A program made the translations under genes and the position numbers. Shown here piece after piece: positions 13,265 through 24,023 of a stretch of DNA of 64,000 nucleotides. The stretch's first letter is position 1, and each line of letters starts with the position of its first letter. The stretch is from Chelonoidis abingdonii (lineage: Eukaryota > Chordata > Testudines > Testudinidae): contig NC_133769.1 of the NCBI RefSeq assembly GCF_003597395.2, forward strand, positions 181,508,566 to 181,572,565. The letters run 5' to 3'. The notes under the pieces were generated by a model. The model made no database searches and was not told the DNA's origin. It saw only the letters and a program-made list of their open reading frames with translations.

Positions 13265-13435
13265 AGTGTATTTCTAGAACCTGCCTTGCTATCTGAGGTG
13301 TGGAGTTTAAGGACTCATGGTCTACTCTGCAACTTACAACAGCACCATCATCACTCCGATCCGCTCGGAAATCCAATGTGCTGCTAACTGTGAATGTCCT
13401 GCGATTTGCATCCTCTTCTTTTAAATATTTGACAT
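13265..13435 (-). CDS. CADM2: CADM2 exon: second half of first Ig C2-type domain
   Basis: CADM2 (SynCAM2) is a synaptic, single-pass immunoglobulin adhesion protein. This 171-bp minus-strand exon encodes a segment beginning DVKYLKEEDAN and ending QIARQVLEIHC or Y, which forms the later strands of the second Ig domain. It includes the domain cysteine in the CRVDHESLN segment. It is bounded by an acceptor reading TTGCAG immediately upstream and a donor GTAAGT at 13264-13259. It starts and ends within codons in phase 1, matching the phase of the other two exons. Relative to my recollection of the human protein it has conservative changes (for example RADRSDDGAVV). The next exon toward the C-terminus is not in the window. 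CADM2 identity is from memory; CADM1, 3 and 4 are less similar. Confidence 0.93.
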
Positions 13436-13750
13436 CTGCAAGAACAACAAACAAACATAGCTTAATGATTTTTAGGGAGCACAATGCAATAGGAGGCAGC
13501 TCTGGTATATATCAAATCCATTTCTAAAACTTTTCCCCTAGATGCTTAAAAAATAAAACCACACACTATATAGCCAGACATTCCATTATTTGTCTGATAA
13601 AAGAACCAATACTGCATTGCTTTTCCTACATATGTATTTGGCAATTTCAAAATCAACTGCTGAGAGCCTGGACAAGAATTTTAACTGTCGGCATGGATAG
13701 GAAAAGCTGTATTGCAAGGATGCACCGCAGGAAGAAATTACACGATATCT

Positions 13751-14597
13751 CATAGAACCATATATTGAGAGGTCATCTAGTCCAGTCCCCTGCACTCATG
13801 GCAGGACTAAGTAATATGCAGACCATTCCTGACAGGTGTTTGTCTAACTTGCTCTTAAAAATCTCCAATGACAGAGATTCCCCAACCTCCCTAGGCAATT
13901 TATTCCAGTGCTTAACCACCCTGACAGGAAGTTTTTCCTAATGTCCAACCTGAACCTCCCTTGCTGCAATTGAAGCCCATTGCTTCTTGTCCTATCCTCA
14001 GAGGTTAAGTAGAACAATTTTTCTCCCTCCTCCTTATAACACCTTTTATGCACTTGAAAACTGTTATGTCCCCTCTCAGTCTTCTCTTTTCCAGACCAAA
14101 CAAACCCAGTTTTTACAATCTTCCCTCATAGGTCATGTTTTCTAGACCTTTAATCATTTTTGTTGTTCTCCTCTGGACTTTCACCAATTTTTCCCACATC
14201 TTTCCTGAAATGTGGTGCCCAGAACTGGACACTACACTCCAGCTGAGGCCTAATCAACGCAGAGTAGAGCGGAAGAATTACTTTTTGTGTCTTGTTGACA
14301 ACACTCCTGCCAATGCATCCCAGAATGATGTTTGCTTTCTTTGTAAAAGTGTTACACTGTTGACGCTCATTTAGCTTGTGGTCCACTATGACCCCTAGAT
14401 TCCTTTCTGCTGTACTCCTTCCTAGGCAGTCATTTCCTATTTTGTATGTGTGCAACTGGTTGTTCCTTCCTAAGTGGAGTATTTTGCATTTGTCCTTATT
14501 GAATTTCATCTTATTTACTTCAGACCATTTCTCCAGTTTGTCCAGATCATTTTGAATTTTAATCCTATCCTTCAAAGAACTTGCAACCCCTCTGTAT
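13751..14597 (-). mobile_element. CR1 LINE, 3' half of ORF2 and 3' end, minus strand
   Basis: On the minus strand this encodes the C-terminal end of a CR1 reverse transcriptase, recognisable by DRIKIQNDLDKLEKWS, then MKFNKDKCKILHLG and NLGVIVDHKL. It ends in the typical CR1 3' tail, with GGACTAGATGACCTCT and an ATTCTATG-like terminus near 13751. The open frame runs to about 14150, after which frameshifts appear. The palm-domain catalytic motif is missing, because the copy is cut at about 14597 where a Tx1-like LINE end abuts it. It cannot move by itself. Confidence 0.92.
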
Positions 14598-15171
14598 CTA
14601 TTGGGTTTCCGGGAAGTGGGCGGGCAAAGCCCGCCCACTGCTAAAGGATCCCCCCCCTACTAGGGAGGACCCACAGGACCACAGAAGCCCACTGATTAAC
14701 GGGAACAACTAATAAAGGAACAGGGACGGGATGTGTGGTCAGAGGTCAAAAAGGGAGCCTGATGGAACACCGAGCAAGAGAACCCAGAACACGCCAGCTG
14801 CTTCCTCAAAAGGAGTCAAGGGAGCCAGGGGACGCCGCCCAGAGAACTCCGCCGCGATATGTAACGAACCATGGACCGAACTAAGCCCACAGTCACCGGA
14901 CGTCTCCAATCGGTCAACCTCCTCGTCCCTGTCTGTAGATGGCTCGCTTAGGCCAGGGCAAGGAGAGTTGACCAGGAGGTCGCCGGGACTTCATGGGCCA
15001 CGGATAGGGTTGCGTAGAGAAGGAGGTGAGGGAAAAGTGCAGCCAAGAACGCCAACAGGAGATAGTCAGAGCCGGATTAGGGGTGGGGGGACTGCACCTG
15101 GCGCACTCTAATAAATGTGCGCCGCGGTCTCCTCACGCCACAGAAGGGCAGTGTCTGGGAATGCAACCCTC
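14598..15171 (-). mobile_element. Tx1-like LINE fragment: ORF2 C-terminus and 3' end
   Basis: Read on the minus strand, this is the last part of a Tx1-type LINE ORF2 and its 3' untranslated region. The pattern SRDLLVN, then SGDCG, then AEFSGR, FEE and PSGSL followed by a stop matches the copy at 47628-48020. The 3' end near 14598 abuts the CR1, suggesting insertion into or beside it. The 5' side is cut at 15171 by an LTR. This copy is useful because it runs without interruption across the position where the larger copy is broken at 48020. Confidence 0.7.
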
Positions 15172-15700
15172 TGTAGCAGGTGGTTACCCTGCTCCTGTCT
15201 GAAGGACTTAAAACAGCCCTGGGGGGAGGTGTGGCTGGAGCTGTTAAGCCTGGGCTGATTGGAAGTGGCTGCAGCTGGGCCACACCTCACCACTCAGGCC
15301 ATAGCTGCCTGTATAAGAGGCGGGAGCCAGGAGCTCAAACATTCCCACTCTGGCTGGTAGAGGGAGATGGGCAATGACTGCAGGGAGATACAGCACAGGG
15401 TACTCTTGAGTGGACAGGGCTTGGGGAAAGCAGAAGGAGCTGGGGACTCCAGTCTGGAAAGCCCAGGCTGCGGCCTAACAAGGCCAACACGTACTGGGGG
15501 TTGCAGAGGACAGCCAGGGGAGGCAAGGCAGCAGGTCCAAACCAAACCTTGACTGGAAGCATAGTCTGGGACATGGGAGAGGTCTGTTGTGAAGAATGAT
15601 CCCCATCTAGGACCTGAGGGTTTACACTGGAGGTTGCAGCGCTGGTGGTGGGCTTTACAGACGGCCGCAACTTACTCACTGTCCCACACGTTGCAGGCTT
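15172..15700 (+). mobile_element. LTR (solo), plus strand, gypsy-like family
   Basis: It begins TGTAGCAGGTGG with CCCTGCTCC close by, has a TATA-like TGTATAAGAGG at about 15310, and a GC-rich interior without coding frames. The start is the same as that of the minus-strand LTR at 33598-34305, so both belong to one LTR family. The 3' end is an estimate, because neither the expected terminal CA nor a target duplication could be fixed. No internal retroviral or gypsy genes are attached, so it is a solo LTR or a fragment. Confidence 0.55.
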
Positions 15701-16006
15701 ATACATGCTGTATCGCCTGGCTACAGCGACTGGCTGTACTCACCTCTGCCTGGGGAAATAACATTGCATACTTTTGATGCAGTGCTGCTCGCCAGTGTGG
15801 CCACCAAAAGCACTGTTATGTGGCCTCCAGAGGTATTCGGAAGCTTATCCAGAATGCCTTCCTCAGCCACTCCTGCTCATACAGTTGAAGCTCGCTGCCC
15901 TGGCCTCAGGTGACCCGCCCTTTAAATGCCCCAGGAATTTTAAAAATCCCCTTCCTGTTTGCTCAGACAGGTGTGGAGTGCAATCAGTGAATCTTTCCAG
16001 GTGACC

Positions 16007-17673
16007 ATGCCTCCACGCGCCAAACGAGCCCCAGCATGAACCTCATCAGTGTTTGGGGGAGGAAGCTGTGCAGTCACAGCTGCGCTCCAGCCATAGGAAT
16101 TACGATACCTATGGGCAGATATCAAGGGCCATGCTGGAAAGGGGCCATGACCGGGCCGCAGTGCAGTGCAGGGTTAAAGTGATGGAGCTGTGAAGTGCCT
16201 ATTGCAAAGCCCGTGAGGGAAACCGTCGCTCCGGCACTGCCTCCATGACCTGCCGTTTTTACAAGGAGCTGGATGTGATACTTGGGGGTGACCCCACCGC
16301 CAATCCGAAGACCATGATGGACACTTCAGAGCAGGGAGGGGGGCAGAGGAGGTGGGGAAGGAGGAGGAAACCGAGAGTGAGGGTACTGGGGTCGAGGGAG
16401 ACACCCCGGAGTCCCAGGAGGCATGCAGCCAGGAGCTCTTCTCAAGCCAGGAGAAAGGTAGCCAGTCGCAGCAGCCGGTACTTGGTGAAGGACAAGCAGA
16501 GGAGTGGGTTTCCGGTAAGTGGCTTTTATTTTCAGGATGGAAATGTTTCGGGAGAGGAGGGAGGGTTAGGGCTGCATGCATGCCTAGATGTGGAATAGTC
16601 CATTGATGTGGTCTATCACGTCGCGGTAATCGGCCTTGGTAATCTCTTCAAAAGTTTCAGCCAGAGCGTGGGCAATGTGCTTGCGCAAGTTTATAGGGAC
16701 AGCCACTGTGGTCCTTGTCCCACTCAGGCTAATGCGTCCGCACCACTGTGCCGCAAGCGGTGGGGGGACCATTGCTGCACACAGGCAAGCTGCATAGGGG
16801 CCAGGGCGGAATCCACATTGCTGTAAAAGACCCTCCTGCTCTTCCCAGGTGACCCGCAGCAGCAAGATATCTTCCAGGATTAACTCCTGTGGAAATGTTG
16901 GGAGAGTGTTCAGGGTAGGTGGCCCCTGCAGCTGTTTGCTTTCCCCAATGCACAGAAACCCTTGCACACCCCTGAAGCAATCAGTCCTCCTTATTCACCA
17001 TTTTGGGGCTCCTGGAGGTTATATGCAATCTCTTTGGTATGGGAAAATTATGCTAAAGTGAAGACTGTAAACTCCTTCACTGTGTGGGAATAACTGTCTG
17101 AGATATAAACAATGCTGCCTCTGTTAACTGTTGTCTTTTTTGCCTTTCCACAAGCGACCTTGACTTCTCGGCTGCCCGTGTTATCAACAGCTCAAAGACT
17201 CCAAAACATGTGGAAGAAGCCGCAAGAAAGCAAAGACAACCTGCTGAAAGGAGTTATGGATCACTCTGCCAGAGAGAATAAAAAACCATAGGACTGGAGG
17301 GAAAGGGAAAGCACGATCCGCCAGAGAAATGCAGTAGCCAGGAAGAAAAGCACAAAGCAGCTGATAAGCATCCTGGCGCGCCAATCGGACTCTATCCAGG
17401 CGCTCGTAGCTATGCAGGCAGAGCACTACTGTGCCGCGCCCCCCCCCACAAAACTCTTTCCCTTGTGCCCCAATGTCAGCTCAAACCCCCCTTCCCCAGC
17501 ATCCAGGTTCTTACCTCCACCAGCTGCCTCCAACACCTGTACGTTCAGCAAAGAGCCCTGAGAACTATGACCCTTACCCTCTGCACTCAACCCCCATTAC
17601 CATGCAGTATAGGCATCCTGAAGTGCAGCAGTCATTGCACAGCACTCCAGACAGGACATATTCAAACCTGTGA
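16007..17673 (+). pseudogene. Harbinger Myb/SANT-like DNA-binding protein gene, two exons
   Basis: This is the accessory gene of the element. It starts with ATG at 16007 (MPPRAKRAP) and continues, with stops, into a Myb/SANT-like domain whose end reads CRFYKELDVILGGDP, then an acidic and Ser/Glu-rich linker (about 16350-16510). A donor site CCG|GTAAGT follows at 16514, and an acceptor after a pyrimidine-rich run at about 17153. Exon 2 encodes a Lys/Arg/Gln-rich helical part (about 17200-17400) and a proline-rich C-terminus ending DRTYSNL and a stop at 17671-17673. In the family this protein binds element ends and helps the transposase enter the nucleus. In-frame stops in the Myb domain make this copy a pseudogene. 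The intron is inferred from splice consensus plus frame logic. Confidence 0.7.
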
Positions 17674-17916
17674 CTGTACAGTTCCCCACCACACACCCCT
17701 GCCCTTTTAGGCTCCCAAAATGTTGTGTGTCTGTCAATAAAGTTATTTTCTTTTCAATAAATGAATTCTTGGCTTTGAAGACAGTCTTTATTGTTGCAGA
17801 AAGTCAAAGATACCATAGCCCAGGAAAGAAACAGGCACTGCAAATCAGCTTAGGAAAAACAGATTCCTACTAACATTGTAACCACTGCACTTCACTCCCG
17901 TGCAAGGCAGCAAACA
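17674..17916. terminator. Bidirectional polyadenylation region between convergent Harbinger genes
   Basis: The plus strand carries AATAAA at about 17737 and again at about 17756, downstream of the Myb-like gene. The minus strand carries AATAAA (TTTATT at about 17787) downstream of the transposase stop. The placement between two convergent genes fits shared 3' ends. Confidence 0.55.
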
Positions 17917-19020
17917 TTACTGTTGGTTTTCAGCCGCAAATTCCTCCCTCAAGGCATCCCTAATCCTTGAAGCCCTATGTTGGGCCTCTCTAGTAGCCCT
18001 GCTCTCTGGCTGTGCAAATTCAGCCTCCAGGCGTTGAACCTCAGAGGCCCACTCCTGACTGAATGTTTCACCCTTCCCTTCATAAATATTATGGAGGGTA
18101 CAGCACGTGGATATAACCGCAGGGATGCTGCTTTCCCTCAGGTCTAGCTTCCCATACAGAGATCGTCAGCACCCTTTTAAACAGCCAAAAGCACACTCCA
18201 CAGTCATTCGGCACCGGCTCGGCCTGTAGCTGAACCGGTCCTTGCTTCTGTCAAGCTTCCCTGTATACGGTTTCATGAGCCAAGGCATTAATGGGTAAGT
18301 GGGGTCTTCAAGGACACAATGGGCATTTCAATGTCCCCTACTGTGATCTTCTGGTCTGGGAAAAAAGTCCCTGCCTGAAGCTTCTGGAACAGGCCAGTGT
18401 TCCGAAAGATGCTTGCATCATGCACCTTTCCAGGCCAGCCTGTGTTAATGTCAATGAAACGCCCACGGTGATCCACAAGCGCCTGGAGAACCATAGAGAA
18501 ATACCCCTTCCAATTCATGTACTTGGATGCTAGGTGGGTGGTGGCTAGAATCAGGAATATCGGCCCATCTATAGGGAAGGGAAACCCATTGTGCAAAGCC
18601 ACAGTTAGGGAAACCCATTTGTGCAAAGCCATCCAGAATGTCCTGCATGTTCCCCAGAGTCACGGTTCTTCTTAGCAGGATGCAATTAATGGCCCTGCAA
18701 ACTTGCATCAAAACGATTCAACGGTCGACTTTCCCAGCCAAACTGGTTCTGACTGACAGTAGCTGTCGGAGTTGCCAGCTTCCAAGATTGCAATAGCCAC
18801 ATGCTTCTCCACTGGCAGGCAGCTTTCAATCTCGTGTCCTTGCGCTGCAGGTGGGGCGAGCTCAGCCACAGTCCCATGAAGTGGCTTTTCTCATCTGAAA
18901 GTTCTGCAGCCACTGCTCGTGAGTCCCAGACTTCCATGACGTGTGATCCACCACTCATGCTTGTTTCAAGCCCAAAAGCGACATTCCAAGGTGCTGAGCA
19001 TTTCGTGAATGCCACAAGCA
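17917..19020 (-). pseudogene. Harbinger transposase (DDE nuclease), frameshifted
   Basis: It encodes the HARBI1-like transposase that cuts and pastes the element in the nucleus. From the N-terminus on the minus strand: a helical region (VMEVWDSRAVAAEL, then WKLATP), a segment with MQVCRAIN and LGNMQDI, the DDE_4-type nuclease core with ASKYMNWKGYFSMVLQALVD, a conserved GKVHDASIFRNTG holding the second Asp, FFPDQKITVGD, then RMTVECAFG holding the catalytic Glu (about 18190-18210), and the C-terminus ALREEFAAENQQ with stop TAA at 17919-17917. The first Asp region is rearranged (PIDGPIF) by a local duplication or indel. At least two frameshifts separate the pieces, so the enzyme is dead. Confidence 0.85.
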
Positions 19021-19499
19021 ATGTCGGTCATACACTAGGTGACTGCGTATCATCGTCAGACTCCTCCATCACTTTGGATCTTAAGGAATAGCTCAACTGC
19101 CAAACGTGATGTGCTGGCAAGACTCATCAGCATACTCCTCAGCAGTTCGGGCTCCATTTCCCACAGAAATCGAGCTGCACAGAAACCGTTGGGAGAGTCG
19201 CAATGGCACCAAACGTGGACGGAAAAACAGGGACTGCTGGGATGTGAAGCGACGCATCACGGCGCGTTGGGACAGGAAGCAGAATGACCTGCACCCTTCC
19301 ATCCCCTTCCCACAACCCACGGTGCCAAAATGGGATGAGGTGCTCTGTGGGATAGCTGCCCACAATGCACCACTCCCAACAGCGCTGCAAATGCTGCAAA
19401 TATGGCCACACTCCAGCGCTGGTAGCTGTCAGTGTGGCCACACTCCAGCGCTTTCCCTTCCCAGAACTGCACACCTGCAAGTGTAGCCAAGCCCTGAGT

Positions 19500-20177
19500 G
19501 ATGGCCTGCAGTGATCAAGAAAGGAGAGAGGGAGAGATAGAGTAGGGGAATTAAGAGCTGTTTTAGCCAGTTTAGCTTTTGAACTTGAACTGATGGCCAG
19601 ACATCCATAATCAATTAAATCAGCAATAAACAAAACCAAAATCAACTAAAAGGCAGGAATGTCTTACCTCTCATTATCTCTACTATATCTACATCCCAGT
19701 TAGAAATAAGCTTCCCCTGAAGTCCACTAGAGAAACACAGTTTTTTTCTTATGTTTTTTTAAATCCCCTTCATGGTGCTACTGAAGGTAAATATTTCAAA
19801 GTCTACATATCTAATATTATAGATATGTGATACAAGGATATTAAGAAAGCAATGTGACTTTTGATTTAAATATATATGGATAGAGTAAGACTGCAAGTGC
19901 TTTATTCATTTTTTATGAACTGGTTCATCTGTGGGTTAGCCAGGATTAACCTAAGCCATCAATTAAATCTAAAGGCAATGTTGAGACATCAACGCCACTG
20001 CTCAGATTTAAATGAAACATCTCATTTTAATTATTATAATTTGCAGACAAGCCACACCTACTTTTGAAATAAAATTCCTTCAGACCCATCCTTTCTCTTA
20101 TTGTTTTGCTGTATTCAGTTTGCCTCTTGTTCTTGAGGAGCTCTACTTTATGGTCTCTTTGGTTCAGTTTGGGCTTT
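19500..20177. other. Intron, nothing recognised
   Basis: AT-rich intron without a supported feature. Confidence 0.5.
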
Positions 20178-20467
20178 GAGGTATGTCTCCGCTGTACCTT
20201 GGAGTGTGCCTCCCAGCTGGGGTAGACAGACTCTCACTAGCGGAGCCTGAGCTAATATGCTAAAAATTAGCAGTGTGGATGCTGCAGCTTAGCCTGGAGC
20301 TTGGGCTCTCAAGCCCACCCAACTCCCTATGCTTGAGAGCCCAAGCTCCAGCCTGAGCCCCAACGCCCACCCAGCCATTTTTAGTGTGCTAACTCAAGCC
20401 CAGCTAGAACAAATCTGTCTACTCCAGCTGGGATGTTCACTTCCAGCTGTCATGCAGACATACTCTA
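20178..20467. mobile_element. Long-hairpin MITE, 290 bp
   Basis: The left end GTATGTCTCCGCTGTACC, followed by CCCAGCTGGGGTAGACAGA, is mirrored at the right by TCTGTCTACTCCAGCTGGG and CATGCAGACATAC. The centre is a near-perfect inverted repeat (GGAGCTTGGGCTCTCAAGC against GCTTGAGAGCCCAAGCTCC). The whole could fold back on itself. It has no coding capacity. The GTATGTCT-type termini suggest a Harbinger-derived MITE, but this is inference. Confidence 0.75.
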
Positions 20468-21305
20468 AAGGTGCTGGGCACCTTCAAGTTCAATTGACTT
20501 CACAGAGTTGCGAACTCTTAGCTTCTCTCTATATTGGGCAGGGCTGGGCCTTTTACTGAAAGAGCCTTCTTGTATGATGCATAAATGAGAGCAGAACAGA
20601 AGAACCAGATGAGGTTAATGTGCACAGAAGTTAATGTGAGACCCACTTATAGACTTTTTGGATTAGTTTTATTTTGTACACAACTATTTATACTGTTCAT
20701 TGATTTTTGTTTATTTTAGCAAAACAGCAACCTGGTCATATTGATTTGTGCTAATGAAGGCCTTAAAATGATTTTTTGTAAAGGAATATACTACTGAGAT
20801 TGCATGTGTCCTGTGTTTCCTAATCAAAGGAAAGGAAAATGCAAAAGGTTTCAGTTTTACAAATCATAGTAAAATCCCATTAGGGAGAGGAAAATGACCT
20901 AAATAAAATTTCCATGAAAAGTCACTTTTAGAAAGCAGATCTAAAATGTAATAAGCTACATCTTTTTAGAGTAAAAATATTTATGGAATCAGAAAGATGG
21001 GCTTTTTCACTCACTCCAGATAATGTAAGAATCCAGGTAGTTAAGTAATTCTGATTTCTGCTTCAGAAATAATTGTCTTCGCCACTTGGGCATTTTTCTT
21101 CCTGCTGATTGCTAAGCATTAAGCAGATTTCAATTTTTGCTGAGGTGACTATCAAGATTTATGGATCAGAAAGCTAAGGGAAATATTGACCATGGATAAA
21201 CCAAGGTTATTATATTTGTAAAGGAAGAAAATATTTTAGCCTAGATTTAAAAAGTGCCTAAAGTTTGTATCCCAAATGTAACATTAAGCACCTGAATAAA
21301 CAGAC

Positions 21306-21426
21306 TTATTTTCAAAAGTGCTGAGCACCCAGCAGCTCCAGTTAACTGCAGATCAGACAGCTCCTAAGCATTGGGAGCCTTCACTTCAGTGGGGGCTGCT
21401 GGATGCGCAGCACTTTTGAAAAATGG
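21306..21426. repeat. Palindromic MITE related to 3952-4040
   Basis: Left arm TTTTCAAAAGTGCTGAGCAC and AGCAGCTCC face right arm GGGGGCTGCTGGATGCGCAG and CACTTTTGAAAAA. It is the same hairpin family as at 3952-4040, better preserved in its arms. Non-coding. Confidence 0.6.
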
Positions 21427-21629
21427 AGACCACTTCTTTAGGAGCCTTTTAGTTGCCTGTTTCTTTAAATCTTGGCCCTTAATTATCTATGAAAAAATAA
21501 GTCAATATACGTACTTTTATATAAACCCTGAATATCTGGATCGTCAAAAATATCTATATATTTATCTATAATGGCCAATCATTTTTAAAGTAACAGAATT
21601 CTTTCTTCTGAGAATCACATTCATTAGAG

Positions 21630-21887
21630 CAGTGTTTCCCAAACTTGGGATGCCGCTTGTGTAGAGAAAGCCCCTGGAGGGCTGGGCCAGTTTGTTTACC
21701 TGCCGCGTCCTCCACTGCGTCCCTCGGCCCGCACTGCTTCCAGCAGCTCCCATTCACCTGGAGCAGTGAACCGTGGCCAGTGGGAGCCGCAATCAGACGA
21801 ACCTGCAGACGCAGCAGGTAAACAGACCGGCCCGGTCCTCCAGGGGCTTTCCTTGCACAAGCGGCGTCCCAAGTTTGAGAAACGCTG
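21630..21887. mobile_element. hAT-type MITE with perfect 8-bp target duplication
   Basis: Termini are inverted: CAGTGTTTCCCAAACTTGGG on the left, and CCCAAGTTTGAGAAACGCTG on the right. The identical octamer CATTAGAG flanks the element at 21622-21629 and 21888-21895. The GC-rich interior is itself an imperfect inverted repeat (AGCCCCTGGAGG near both ends, and GTTTACCTGC facing GCAGGTAAAC). It has no coding capacity. Confidence 0.9.
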
Positions 21888-22306
21888 CATTAGAGTAAGT
21901 GAAGCTTAAAGTCAAGGAACTCTCCGCCCCCGCCCCCCTCCCCATGGAAACAAACAGTTTTCTTGGAACTCACTGTTTGCATATGCACTTTGACTGTTTA
22001 ACACTTTTTGTTAGCTCCATATTATTGGTCTCTGAGGAGGGAAACAATATAAACTTGCTGATTTATCACTCATTGGTTATTTTCGACCAATTATAACCAT
22101 ATATTGCTCCCACATATGTAACCATGATCTACTGAAAATATATTTTTCCATATTTTAACTGGGTGAATCTGGTATTTTAGGCTTCTGTATATTTTTCATC
22201 TGGCTTTGCTTTAACCTTGCATTATAATATGAGAAGGTTAAATTCTACTTTCAGTTGGAGTTTTGTCAAGCCAAAAAGTACCACATTTCTGATCTCACTG
22301 TACATA

Positions 22307-22477
22307 CACCTCTACTCTGATATAATGCGACCCAATATAACACGAATATGGATATAACGCGGTAAAGCAGCGCACCAGCAAGGCGGGGCTGAGTGCTCCA
22401 GCAGATCAAAGTAAGTTCAATGTAATGTGGTTTCACCTATAATGCGGTAAGATTTTTTGGTATATTGGGTACAGGTG
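22307..22477. mobile_element. Mariner/Tigger-type MITE with TA target duplication
   Basis: It begins CACCTCTACTCTGATATAA and ends GGGTACAGGTG, flanked by TA on both sides (22305-22306 and 22478-22479). The motif TATAACGCGGTAA and its partner TATAATGCGGTAAG occur inside. TA duplications and this sequence pattern fit a non-autonomous Tc1/mariner or pogo-like element. Non-coding, 171 bp. Confidence 0.8.
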
Positions 22478-23726
22478 TATTAAAATTAGCAACCCCATTT
22501 TAAATTTGCCATTTTGTTGCAAAAATATTAATTAATTTTTACTAAACAGGAAAAAAAAAACAGGAAAATATTTCTGAAAAGTTAAAACTAAAACCACATT
22601 CAAGGTCACATTTTCAAATCAGTGAGTAATAAATTATGTGACAAATAAGTATTGTGTATTTACTTTTTGATACATTTGAATCCCTTAATAAGCTCAATTT
22701 AGGGATGCCACAGTCAGTTGTATTATTGAGCAGGTAGAAATAAAAAGGATCAGAAAGCCAAACTTCACATCCCTATGCTAATATGGGTGCATGTATAAGA
22801 AGCAGAACGTTAAAATAAGGAAAGCAATGCCAGAATTTAAACTCAGCCTCTCCCATTCTTAACATCAAGCCTGCTAAACAGTTCTCTCTTACTAGATGAT
22901 GATTCCTTTTTTCTGCTAACAGAAATGCAAGCAACATTTTTGGTTGGCTTTTTTTCCCTGGTTCCTTCTCTGAACTGAATGTATTCGGTTTTCATATTCT
23001 TTTGCACCATGTATAATATACTGTAACACAATTGGATTTACTGGTGCTAGACAGCAGAACTCCTAACTTCAATGTCAGGTGTATTAGCATACAATTTCAT
23101 ATCTATTTTCTCAGATTTATCATTTCACCTTTTCCAGTGCACAAAAGCTAATGTACCTTCTACTGATGCCATTGCAAGCTAGTTAGGTTATTTTATTTGT
23201 AACCTTCATGACAATGGCAATGTGCTCTTCAGAAGACCTAGAAAACTAAAGAGTTCAAGGCTTTTTTCTCATTTGTATCTTCTTCACTTCCTATTCCTCC
23301 TCAGTTTCAACACTTATTTCATCCATTCTATTGAGTTTTCTTTCTTATGTCCATCCCTTAGGTACCTGCCCAGAAAGCAATGTGTTAGTTTAAGATCAAA
23401 ATCCCTAAATTCTCTCCTTTGCTGCTTTTACATTTCAGTTGAACTGGAAATGCACAATTACTGTGCAAGCCTGAAAGATCTGATTTTTAAAAAAAACTGG
23501 TGCCATGAGTTGGTCTGCTTACACCAGTAGTTCATTTAGGACACTGGCACTACCTATGTTTATTTTCTATCTTTTGATGGCACTTGCATACATTTACTTT
23601 GACATCTCTTTTGAATGACAGCTTTGCTGGCATAGTACAGCATATATGTGATGTTCTCTGTTAAATTTTGCCTTTTAATTATATTGCACAAGGTGCTACT
23701 TTTTCTCTTGGTATTTTCCTCTACCT

Positions 23727-24023
23727 CAGCAGTTCTCAGACTGTGGGTCGGTACCCCAAAGTGGTCTTTGGACTGGCATTAGACTTGCTGGTGCCCAGAG
23801 CCAAAGTCCAAGCCTGGGGCCAAACCCAAAGCCTGAGCCCACTGCTCAGGGGTGAAGCATGAGGGTTTCAGCCCTGGGTGACAGGTCTCAGGTCTGGCTT
23901 TGGCCCTGCCTCCCGGGGTGGTGAGGCTGGGGAGGGCTCACGCTTCACCCCCCCTCCTGGGTTTATGTAGTAATTTTTGTTGTCAGAAGGGGCTAGCAGT
24001 GCAATGAAGTTTGAGAACCCCTG
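23727..24023. mobile_element. hAT-type MITE, about 297 bp
   Basis: Left terminus CAGCAGTTCTCAGACTG and right terminus AGTTTGAGAACCCCTG are inverted copies typical of hAT elements. The flanking octamers CTCTACCT and CTTTATCA agree at 5 of 8 positions, consistent with an aged target duplication. The interior is GC-rich and non-coding. Confidence 0.75.

Larger units (their letters stand above)
15775..19497. mobile_element. Harbinger transposon with two convergent genes (decayed)
   Basis: This element of about 3.7 kb carries a plus-strand Myb/SANT-like gene (16007-17673) and a minus-strand transposase (17917 to about 19020) that converge on a short spacer with polyadenylation signals for both directions. 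The right end has GTGTGGCCACACTCCAGCGC repeats and finishes near ACACCTGCAAGTGTAGCCA. The left end is not clear, and the TAGTGT-type terminal repeat is probably lost where the LTR lies. Both genes contain stops and frameshifts. Two-gene architecture is established for PIF/Harbinger elements. Confidence 0.8.

Noticed and set aside
14150..14638. A 162-residue minus-strand frame as a host gene
   Set aside because: It is the C-terminal part of CR1 reverse transcriptase, with a short unrelated N-terminal extension from the adjoining LINE.
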